A DNA stretch of 64,000 nucleotides, from positions 39,055,001 through 39,119,000 of the forward strand of contig JALMGJ010000008.1 in the NCBI GenBank assembly GCA_023362775.1, in the 5' to 3' direction. The position numbers and the translations under genes are program-made. Below are positions 26,401-38,694 of this stretch, piece after piece. The notes beneath the pieces are model-generated. The model ran no database searches. It was not told where the DNA came from and saw only the letters and a list, made by a program, of their open reading frames with translations. How positions within the stretch are numbered: position 1 is the first letter of the stretch; each line of letters starts with the position of its first letter. The DNA is from Charina bottae (Eukaryota > Chordata > Lepidosauria > Squamata > Charinaidae).

Positions 26401-29400
26401 AGCGTCCCTGTGGTCACGTGATCAAAATTCAGATGCTTGGCAATCGGCATGTATTTATGACGGTTGCAGCATCCCGTGGTCACGTGATCGCCATTTGCGA
26501 CCTTCCCAGCCAACATTTAGGACAATTCCTTCAAATTCCCATAATTGTTATACAGTTGTATTTAATTTTAAATTGTAATCTAAGCAACTTACCACTTGAA
26601 GTAGAGGGCTTCGCTGTCTCTTTCTGTTTCTTTCGGATTCCCTTCTCAATTCGCAGTGTGGCCCACTGTTTGGAAAGAGGGGGAAATCAGACAAGATCGA
26701 CTTTTATAGACGCGTGTGTGCCGAACTGCATCTTTTCTTTCTGCTTTTGATGAATTAATACAATTCAAAATTTACTGTTTGAACACTATTTTTTTTAACT
26801 GGCATGGACAGTTTTTGTGACAATTACATGCCCTGAAGGTTGTAGCAGTTTTCAGTTTTAAGATATATGACAGTATTTGAGAGATACTTATCAGCATTTG
26901 CATATTTAGCTTTGTTTTTAAACATCTGTGAAGAAAACCAGATGAAGAAAACATGCCAAGCATGCTTCTGGAATTCTTTTCAACCCCTTTACCAGCAGTG
27001 GCCATAGGAGACTTCGGTATTTTCTTCTATGTAAGGTGTGGTTTCTCAGCCAGGGTTCCATGGCACCCTAGGGTTCTGTGAGAGGTCACTAGGGGTTCCC
27101 TGGGAGATCACGATTTATTTAAAAAAATATTTCAAATTCGGGCAACTTCACATTAAAGAGGTAAGTTTCATTCTTTATTTTGAGTTTAAGAACACTGTTA
27201 ATGCCTATATACAGGCCTACAAATGAAACGAATACAATAATTTTGTAACTTCCGGCCTATATTTGAGCCTGAGTGCGCAGCGATTCGCCGAGGCCTGAAC
27301 AATATTTCAAGGGTTCCTCCAGGGTCAAAAGGTTGAGAAAGGCTGCAGTAACAGGTTGCATCTCTGTGTATGTCTTTCTGTTTTCCCCTCCTATTGCAGT
27401 TGTGAGTGTTTGTCGGTATGTGTGCTCTGGGAAGCACTCAATAGGCTGCATGTGCAGAGTCACGTGACCAGGAGAGAAAATGACTTTTTCCCTGAAATTA
27501 TTTTCTCCAAGGTCCTAAGCTGGATCCACTCCATTTTCAAACCCAATTTGTCTTTTGCTAGGTTCTTCTGCCACACCAAATTTGGTCCCATTCTCTTCTG
27601 TTTTCAGAGTGTTACCCTCCAAACAGAACCCCAACCCCTTTTACATAATCTCTTTCCAACATACCTTTGGGTTGGAAATAATAAAAATTAACACAACCTT
27701 TTTTTTTCAAATCTTATTTTAAAAGATTTCCTCCAGCTTGCAATAATTATGATAGCTTGATTTTCAGTCAGGGTTCCCATTGAGAAAGCTGCTTGTAATC
27801 ATGCACTGAAACAGTGTAATAGCCAAAAAATGTTTTTCTCAGATGCACATCCATCCAAAACTTTCTCAGTAAGCCTTGGTTAAACAAATCATGGTTTAGC
27901 CTATAAATGAATAAACCAATGATTTATAAACCATGGTTTGCTGAATAAACCATAATGACCTTACATATAACACTAACTGATAAGAGATTGAATCAAACAC
28001 TGCATTAAACCTACAGGTACCAGGCTATGCGATACCTGTTCTACCAAGAATGAAAGCATGTTTTTCTCTCTTTGTTTTGCTGTCATTATATATCCCAGGA
28101 GACAGTTGACTTTTATATTCCTTGGCCCCCCTCTGCCTCCAGATATAGGCCAAAAATTGTTTTTGCTATTTATATAGAACTTGTTATTACATCCTTCCGA
28201 ATATTAAGGCATCAGACTAGAAACCAGAAGACTGTGAGTTTTAGTCCTGCCTTAGGCACAAAGTCAGCTGGGTGACCTTGGGCCAGTCACTCTCTCTCAG
28301 CTCTAGGAAGGAAGCAATGGCAAACCACTTCCGAAAAACCTTGCCAAGAAAACTGCAGGAAGTTGGAGAGAGAGGGAGAGAGAGAGAGATTGTCTGCAAT
28401 TCTGCAATACATATTCATGCATCAAGATTTTTGACATAGTGGCATGCTGAATGCAAAGGAAATTGGTGTTTTCTTTGAAACATCTCGGAAATTCTCCATA
28501 CTTCAATATTGATTTAGCCATATGTCACCAGAAAAGGGACTTCCAAGTTTGCCAAGGTGCATAGCACGAAAACAGAAACACATAACCATCCAAATCACTC
28601 ATTTCTAAAAGCAAAGAGTGGTTCCTATCTTGGAGACACTCAAACATCTATTCTGCTTCTTTGAATATGCAAAAATGCCGCAACCAAGCAGATAACACTT
28701 AGGAATGCAACCAGAGCAGGGCTAGAAAAAAGTGACGCGTTTCATACCAGGGAATCCCAAACTTTTGGAAAGCCCTGCGTTAGTGTGTCGGCTGCAGTGT
28801 CTGGGTGTGTCGCAGCTGCTGCTGCCTCCAAGCCCTGCCAGGATTCCGCACAGGTCCTAGTGCCTGCCTTGTGCCTTGCTGCCTCCAAACCTGCTGTGAT
28901 TCTGCGCAGGTCCTAGTGCCTGCCTTGTGCCCTGCTGTAAGAGTGTGTCGTGAAATGATGCCCTGCTGTAAGTGTGTGTCGCCAAATGATGCATGTCTAA
29001 AAAGTGTGTCACCAACATGAAAAGTTTGGAAAGCTCTGATCTAGACAAACTCATACAGTAGGTAGCATGACAGCACTGCCAGGAATTATGTCTTCTGGCT
29101 GTGAAAAAGGCACAATGAAAGGTATTTAAGTCACTGATGCCACCTAGTCTCTCATATCAGCTTCTCATTCTTACGGCTGTAGACCTAAGCTCCACTGAGT
29201 TTAATGGAGCTTCCTTCCATGCATACCTATGAATAACAGGCCCAACCAGATGCTATTCACAGATGGTCAACCTTGAACAGGTTTCTGACAATGATTGGCA
29301 AGATGCCCTTAGAAAAATAACTATAAGCAGGGCTTGGAGACAGAAGAACAGACGGGATGGCCTGAGATCCCCCTAGAAAGATGCTCCAAATTCTAAATTC

Positions 29401-32400
29401 AGAAGATTAGGAAGATTAAGACCATTTCACAATCTCAACAACAGCAAGATAATCTTAACGATCCTCCTTTGGATGATAAAGGGACTTAGAAATAAACATC
29501 TCAAATAACCATGACCTAGCCCCAGGTGCAAGGTCACACAGCCACCCTAGAAACATATTTAAGGATTCCCTTACAAACTTTGCTCAGACTGAAGAAGCTT
29601 CTTGGATAAGGAACGAAACGTTTCCACTGAGAAAATAGAAATCCAGTTGACATGATTCAAGCTACAGTAAATTCAGAAGACTTTATTGCTTAGGTCCTTG
29701 ACCCTGCACCAACCAGCCCAAAGACCCTTCCCTTTTTTGCCTGCTAAGTTTGATTCCCCATCAGATTTCATTTTAGATTCTTAACTTTGAAAAAAGGAGA
29801 AGAAAGCAAAGCATAGTTGTTATTTCCAAGAATGAGTTTGGGTCCTATGCACACCTCAAAAGCATTCTTTGAACGTAAAGATGGGAGCTACAGGTCAGTG
29901 TTTTGTGTGGAAATATGCCCCCCTGGTACATGGGTGTTTTGCAACTGACCTGTATGTACCACCCCACCATGGCAGTCATTTTATGAGAGTACTTATAACA
30001 TCATCCCAAAATACTATATGTACCTACTGCCCCCAAAAGTTTGGGAAACTCTGTACTATACATAGCTTGGTTTGTGCAAGATTACCCTTGAGGCCACCCA
30101 TGTTCTCGATAGCTAGTACGAACTAAAACCTATCCCTTGCATAATAAGATACTGTTTTGTTATACTGTACTAATGAGCTAGACTTGCACAATAGACCAGT
30201 GTTTCTCAACCTCCGCAACTTTAAGATGTGTGGACTTCAACTCCCATGCTGGCTGGGGAATTCTGGGAGTTGAAGTCCACACATCTTAAAGTTGCGGAGG
30301 TTGAGAAACACTGCAACAGACCACAGATAGATCTTCAAGTGTCTTTACCATACACCAGTGCTTTCCAAACTGCCGCCGTTGGTGACGCACCAATGGCAGC
30401 AGTGGGGGCGCGCACAGTGGCGGGGGCGTGCACGGCGGCGGTGCGGGGGGTGCACATGGCGGCGGCCTCGTGTTTTCTGCTAAAACGCGGAAGCGCTGAT
30501 GGCGCACCGCTGTCGCCATACACACCGCCATCATGCACGCCCCCACCGCCGCTTCCGGGTTGTGTTGCGACACACTAAACTGTGTGTTGTGACACACTAA
30601 AGTGTCGCGACACACAGTTTGGAAAGCTATGCCATACACAATAAAATAATCTCTAGCATGGGAAAACCAGGACTCTGGTCACCAAAATGACTGAACACTA
30701 GCTTTCTATATACCCAAGGCAATAAGAGAATCAAAACTGCAATATTTTGCTACCTCATAAAAGTATTCCCAAGCAGACAAATGTTCTCCAAATGTGATGA
30801 ACTACGACCTTCCTAATTCCCAGTGAGTATGTTATGTCAGAACTCAAATCTAGCTTGGTTCATAAACTGTACTACTCCATATTATGTAGTAGTATTTGGA
30901 AACCAGAATATCATGATTATTATCAGCATTTGAAACAGTTCCAAGTTTCTTATGTCCAACCAATGAAAAGTATAAAATAAAGCTTGATCCCATGACCATT
31001 CTCACAATGATGGCATACAAGCAGGACAAATTAAGAGGGCATGACAGATTGGGAGGAGATCATATTTAAAGCTTTCTGGAGACCTTCAGCATTCCAATCA
31101 TGGTGAAGTCAACTGACTTAAGAACAGATGACAAAGACTATGTGTAGATGCCAAGAAACTAAATTTATAATACAGTACCACCTTGTGATAATTTTTCCTT
31201 TTAAATAATAGCCATTTTAAGAACCTCCACATCTCATCTGAATTCTTTATTTCTTGGTGAGAGTTTGTTTGATATATGTGAAACCAGTCGCTGCAGTTTA
31301 TAAACCATGGTTATGGCTTAGCCCAGGGCCACACAATCTTTTTTGTACTAGCAGAAACCCTGTGTCATGGATAATTCTCACAAAATGGCTGCCATGATAG
31401 ATGTATCAGATACACTACATTCACTTGCCAGAAGCTAAAGTGGTGAGGTTGCTTCCCATCACCACATCTACCCCTCTCAGATGCTCTCTGCCACCACGTA
31501 TAACTTTTGACTTTTTTCTGGGCAGGTGAGCATGATGCGAGGCGAGCAAGTGGATGGCAAATGACAAAACACAAATGACTAAATCAGAGCTTTCCAAACT
31601 TTTCATGTTGGTGACATACTTTTTAGACATGCATCATTTCGCGACACAGTCTTACAGCAGGGCATCATTTCGCAACACACTCTTACAGCAGGGCACAAGG
31701 CAGGCACTAGGACCTGCGTGGAATCACAGCAGGTTTGGAGGCAGCAAGGCACAAGGCAGGCACTAGGACCTGCGTGGAATCACAGCAGGTTTGGAGGCAG
31801 CAAGGCACAAGGCAGGCACTAGGACCTGCGTGGAATCACAGCAGGTTTGGAGGTAGCAGGGCACAAGGCAGGCACTAGGACCTGTGCAGAATCACAGCAG
31901 GTTTGGAGGCAGCAGGGCACAAGGCAGGCACTAGGACCTGTGCAGAATCACAGCAGGTTTGGAGGCAGCAGGGCACAAGGCAGGCACTAGGACCTGCGCA
32001 GAATCCTGGCAGGGCAGGTTTGGAGGCAGCCAGGCACAAGGCAGGCACTAGGACCTGTGCGGAATCACGGCAGGTTTGGAGGCAGCAAGGCACAAGGCAG
32101 GCACTAGGACCTGCGCAGAATCCTGGCAGGGCAGGTTTGGAGGCAGCAAGGCACAAGGCAGGCACCAGGACCTGCATGGAATCCTGGCAGGGCAGGTTTG
32201 GAGGCAGCAGGGCACAAGGCAGGCACTAGGACCTGCGCAGAATCCTGGCAGGGCAGGTTTGGAGGCAGCCAGGCACAAGGCAGGCACTAGGACCTGCGCG
32301 GAATCACAGCAGGTTTGGAGGCAGCAGGGCACAAGGCAGGCACTAGGACCTGTGCAGAATCACAGCAGGTTTGGAGGCAGCAGGGCACAAGGCAGGCACT

Positions 32401-35400
32401 AGGACCTGCGCAGAATCACAGCAGGTTTGGAGGCAGCAGGGCACAAGGCAGGCACTAGGACCTGTGCAGAATCACAGCAGGTTTGGAGGCAGCAGGGCAC
32501 AAGGCAGGCACTAGGACCTTTGCAGAATCACAGCAGGTTTGGAGGCAGCAGGGCACAAGGCAGGCACTAGGACCTGCGCAGAATCCTGGCAGGGCAGGTT
32601 TGGAGGCAGCCAAGCACAAGGCAGGCACTAGGACCTGCACAGAATCACAGCAGGTTTGGAGGCAGCAAGGCACAAGGCAGGCACTAGGACCTGTGCGGAA
32701 TCCTGGCAGGCAGGTTTGGAGGAAGCAAGGCACAAGGCAGGCACTAGGACCTGCGCGGAATCACAGCAGGTTTGGAGGCAGCAGGGCACAAGGCAGGCAC
32801 TAGGACCTGCGCGGAATACTGGCAGGTCTCAGAGGCAGCAGCAGCCGCTGCGACACACCCAGACACTGCAGCTGACCGAAACACAGTTTGGAAAGCTCTG
32901 GACTAAATCATCACATTAATTCTGCGACTTATGTACTTGTAACAGACATTGGGACACAATACACAAAGACACGTCATTGCACATCTTGCATTTTGGCATC
33001 ACTGCTGTTGCTGCATATACCACTGGTGAATACACTTCCAAACAAAGCATTGAGTTGCTGACAATCACCATTAAAAAAAAAGTTCTGAAAACGCTGTAAA
33101 GCATAGTTTTTTTACTACACTAAGCCCAAACCAAATACCCACATTATAGCTAACATGACTTAGTGTCATGTACTGAAGACGACAAACCCCAGGATTTCCC
33201 AGACAGCAAAGTAACTCTGAAAGTTGAAACCCAACACATCTGGGTAGCATCAGGTGGAGAAAGCTACATGTTATGACTGGTTCACAGCACACACACAGCC
33301 AAAATCAAGCAACTCCTTTTATGGCTTAAAGCAACATATGAACCCAGTCACAGAATTTGCAGAAGTGAGGTGTGGAAACTACAAACTAGGATGTCTTATT
33401 CCAGATGGCCTGCTAGACCAGTGTTTCTCAACCTGGCTGGATAATTCTGGGAAGTAAAGTCCACACATCTTAAAGTTGCCAAGATTGAAAAACACTGTGC
33501 TAGATCATCATTCAAGCCAACAGCCTTCCAGAACAGCTCCCAAAGTAAATCAGAAATGGAATAAAACTGAAATCTCAGTTTTGTAAATATAAAACTAAAA
33601 CAGCAGCTTAAGAAAAAAACAAGGCACAGGAACATATATTACACAAAAAGCCAGAACTGTTCAATAAATTAAAGAATCCAAGTCCATGTGAAAACAGCAC
33701 CTTTCTTAGGCCAATATAAGATTATAAAATAATGTACATGCCACCTCCAGTTTTTTAACAGGTACACGGTAAGTCAAATGAAAAGAGGCAGAAAGGAGGG
33801 AAAGGTGACTAATTCCAAAGCCATGAAGTCTATACAGGTAGTCTTCGTTTAGCAACTGACTCATTTAGCAATGATTTGCAGTTACGACAGTGATGAAAAA
33901 GTAAGTTTGTGACCAATCCTCACATTTACGACCTTCGCAGGTCTGTAAAGCAAAGGAAAGCTGAAGATCATAAGCACAGTCGTGGTTTCACTTGGCGACC
34001 GCTTTGCTTAACAACTGAGTTGCCTGTCCCAATTGTGGTTGCTAAATGAGGACTACCTGTATTTGGTTCCAGGCTACCTTTAATTTGCACAGCTCTCTAT
34101 ACTTTAAATCAATTTTTACTTATTCAATAACCTAGTTTACCACAATATGTGAATTCCACCCCAGAATTCTGACACTAGAGAACAAGCAACATGTCCACTT
34201 TTTCCTTTGTTTAACATCCTGTTTGTGACCCTGAATATTGAGCAATTTCAAACAATTAAAAAAAAATCCTCAGCAATACTTTCAACATTTACACCGCTTA
34301 ATACACATTAACTAAAAGCAGATAGAAATAAAAGGCGATAAGAATGTGGCCAAAGATATATATCACTTTGAAGTAAGTACCACAAAACATGGAACAACAA
34401 AACCACCAAAAGATAAAATCGTATACTCATCCATCAAATTTATCTTAAGAATATCTTCATGCTGATTTTACTTAAGATATTTAGTAGGCCACCTTTTTCA
34501 AAAAGGAAATGATTCACAAGGCTGGTGAATGTTGGTATAACGTCACTTTTTAAGATTGGCAAATATACAGGACATTTTGTAAGCTACCTATCTTACAAGG
34601 AATTGAGCCATAAGGCAGATTACCAACACTAAAAAGATTACATTATACCAAACATATACATGAGCAGAATATGTAAGGAGTTCTGCATGGAAGGGAGTTA
34701 TTTAATTCATTCCTTAATTATTATATTCATGGAAGAACCAAGTAGAGATCTCCTTGACTTGCAGCTTTTTATTATACCCAATTCCCCATCATCACCCCAA
34801 TTCAATTCATCAATTCATTTAGAATTAAACATAAGAGTATTATTTAATACACCATAATAATAAAAATTGAAACGAATGAGGTTTATTTTTAGCTGTCATG
34901 CTGACAGCCAAAGGTACATTTCTCTAATTTCAACATTTGATTCTGGGTTTTTTGCTCAATTTTTAGTACTGATGCTTTGCTCTCTTACTCCCTTAAGAGG
35001 ACACATCATTGTTGTTGTTGTTTTATTTAAATCTAATAATGATTTTTTTTTAAAAATGGGTGCATGTCTCTCACTCTGCACATATTACACTATGCTTTTT
35101 CTTTCCAAAAATGATTGTCAATGTAATTGCTACTGAATTCTACTACTGGAAGCTTTTCGAAATAGGAAATGACTGCAGTTTATCCTTCCATTCACTAGAA
35201 TAATTGCGGTGTTTGCTATAATGGGGTGTTCTGTTATTTCATACCAAACAGGGAACAACCCAGGTGAGCTGTGTTTACATTATGAAAATCACTTTTATGC
35301 CTAAGCAGGAAAACAAGTTTTGCTGACCAGCAAGAACAGTGTACATTAGCAAGTTGGAGAAGCAACTTTCATTATGGGAAACTTTCGAAATCCTGAAAAA

Positions 35401-38400
35401 AGCAGGGGTTGGAAAAATATCAGCCCTCCCAATAGCCCAGCAAAAAGTTGGGAAACTATCCATTTATAACAATGAAAACAAAAATCATTTTTAAAAAAGA
35501 CTGAAGGGCATTTGTTGCAAAGGAAGGATCCCGATGCCAAAAACCTATTATTATGGATATATTTCAAAGACTTTATTAAACCAGAACAAATGATGCCTCA
35601 GAAACAGGCTTCTAAATTACATGATGGAAGTGTAGACAAAGTCATTGTCCATTTTCTCAGATAGGAGGAAAGATGAGTCCTGCATTCCTCATGTAAATAT
35701 TTACGTATTTCATGTAAATATTTTTTTAAAATCCCAGAAGGTCTCATGCAAGTACTTTGCTACCCATTTGTTGGAAGCTGTTGAACAAAAATAACTTAGC
35801 CTGTCTAACATATACTAGTGCAAACTACATACCACCATCTTTTTATCCAGACACACAAAAGTAATGCTGCCTAAGGATACGCAACAAATAAAAAGTAAAT
35901 GAGAAACAGTCATAACAATTGATAAGGGGTTTGAGTTTCACCATCCACTGGAAGAGTTTGCAGAGATTATGAACATATTTTAGGACATGCAGATTTTCAT
36001 GCCAAACACCCTTTTGTCTCAAAGCAGAAACAGCTTGGAGACCTTTTTCCACTCCACTTTCTTAAAGGACAGCTCAGTAATCCCTATGGCCACACTAGCA
36101 CATGTTAAGTATACAAAAAATGTGCTTGAGACTTCAGCTTACGTATAAGATGAGCCGTGAATCCATTGGGATAGTCACAGCCAGAGAAATTGCTACTACC
36201 AAAAAGAAAAAGAGAAAAACCTGTCTTTTATTTTGAAACCAAAAGAGAAGCAGTGAAATTTATAAAATGACAGATAAAGGTATGACACTTGAGACATTTC
36301 AAATGATTTTTGAAGAATTGAGAGAGAAATTTATAGTTAAACTGACAGCAATAATTACACCTGCTAATGCATTTTTTGAAGAAGATTCTAAAGAAGAAAC
36401 GGAAGATGGGAAAGACAACAACGTGGAAGAATTTGTAGACTGACAGGATGAAGAGGTGAAACAAATTCCAGCTGATGTAGAAACATTGGAAAATAAAGAA
36501 ATTGTGGATTATAAAACAGAGATGACAGCCAAAGTGGAAATACAAATGATAAGCCAAGAGAGGGAAAATGACCTGAGCAAGGACTTATCATTGGATTTAC
36601 AAAAGAAGGTTTCTAAAGCCTTGAAGAAATCTTTGATATGGGAGAAAGCAAGTCTGAATGGAGATTCAATCCTACGACAATCCTTCAATATTATGACAGC
36701 AACTTGATGAATTAAAGATCAAAATTGTCGGAAGCAAAAGAAATGAACATAAAGTTGACTTGTTTGATCAGGGTTAAAATAATACTTCTATAAAATTCTG
36801 GGAACCCTTTATGGACTCGTTGCCGATACTTGGACAGAAACTACGATTTTTGGATTTGTGAATGGATCGGGGGGATTATGGGAACAAGTGAATTATGTAT
36901 ATAATCTTATAGGGCAGTGCTTTCCAAACTGCCACCGTTGGCGACACACCAACGGCGGCGGCGTGGGGGCGTGCACGGCGGCGGTGTGCACTGTGGCGGC
37001 GTGTTTTCTGCTAAAACGTGGAAGTGCTGATGGTGCACCGCTGCCGCCACTGCCATGCACACTGCCGCTGCTGCGCGCGCCGCCGTGCACGCCCCCGCCG
37101 CTTCTGGGTTGTGTCACGACACACTAAACTGTGTGTTGCAACACACTAAAGTGTTGCGACACACAGTTTGGAAAGCTATGTTATAGGGGGTAGGGAAATA
37201 TTGAATTTGCCTGCACTTGTTGCAAGGAAGATTGGGAGTCACTTCTTTAAATATTCTTTTTTCTATTTCTTTTCTTTTCTTTTCCTTTTTTTCTTTTTAC
37301 AATTTGTATTTCTTTTCTTTCTACTTTCTTTTCTCTTTCTGATTTCAGTTTGTATTATCTTTTAGTACTGTTAAACTCAATAAAAAGTATATAAAAAAGA
37401 CAGAGAAGTTGCTACTACCCACATACATAAAGCTCCACCAAATTGTATGCATGCCCTGTGTTTGAATCATACTATGAAGGATGCAAAATTTTAGGTGTCA
37501 ACACAGGAAGGAGGGAAGGCTGATTGGAAAGTTTGCATCAAAAGCATTCTTCAGCTGCTGGAGGATGAGGAGGACAATTTTCTAGTATTACGAAAGGAGA
37601 CTGAAAGTAATAGTGTACAGCAGTGTTTCTCAACCTTAGCAACTTTAAGATGTCTGGACTTCAACTCCCAGAATTCTCCAGCCAGCATTCTGGGAGTTCA
37701 AGTCCAGACATCTTAAAGTTGCCAAGGTTGAGAAACACTGGTGTACAGGATTCCTGGACCCATTTCACTAGAAATTCAATTTGTGACACACGAACTTCTT
37801 TGACTAGAGAAAAGACATTATCTACATTTATTGGTGACTGGAAACCTCTTATGGACTTTTTGCGTAAAAATGAAAAAAATGAACTTGTGCTTTATGGTTT
37901 TGACAATTAGATAGGATAGTTTACAGAAAGAGGATTATGATGTAACTTTAGAGAGAGAGGTCAAAATATAATTGTACTTATAACTGCTGTGAAGAATATC
38001 GGAAGCCACTGCTTTGTATCTTTTTTCTTTCCTTTCTATTTTCCTTTCACTTTTTTCCTTTCTTGCACTTTTTTTCTCTTTGCTTTCTCTCTTTTCTTCT
38101 TTGCTTTATATAAGTTTGCATTAGTTTTTATCTTCTTTTTAAAAACTTTTAATAAAAATTATATATGTATAAAAAAAAGAATTTGTGACACACTCTAGCA
38201 AATGGGGACAAAAAGGAACCTGTAGGACAGTGTTTCTTAAAGTGTGGTCCGGGAACCGCTGGAGGTCCCCCAGGGCCATCTCAGGGGTCCACAAAAGCCA
38301 GCCTATGTTGAAAAATAATAGATATTAAAATCCCATCAAACAATTTGAGAAACAATTCCATTTCATGGCCCACTATGGGAATAGGACAGCAGTTGGCCGG

Positions 38401-38652
38401 GCTGGCTGTCTCCGGTGAAGTGGCAGGGACTACAGCTCTGAGAGGGAGTACTAGCTGACCGGAGGACTCCGATGCCCAGGTGGATGGCAGCAGCGGGAAC
38501 AGGAGTGGGCGGTGGTGCTGAGGGAAAACCGACGTGTGTGTGTGTGGCTGCCACCTGGCCAGCCACATGGTCCGATGGCCATCTTGGTAGCTTCCCCTTC
38601 TTGGGGAGGATGTGAGGGGAAGCAGTTTCACATTTGCCCGTACTACACCACC

Positions 38653-38694
<42 letters not shown>

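Noticed and set aside
31875..32919. Cysteine-rich repeat protein-like frames on both strands
   Set aside because: Artefact of the 56/61-bp minisatellite inside a hAT element.
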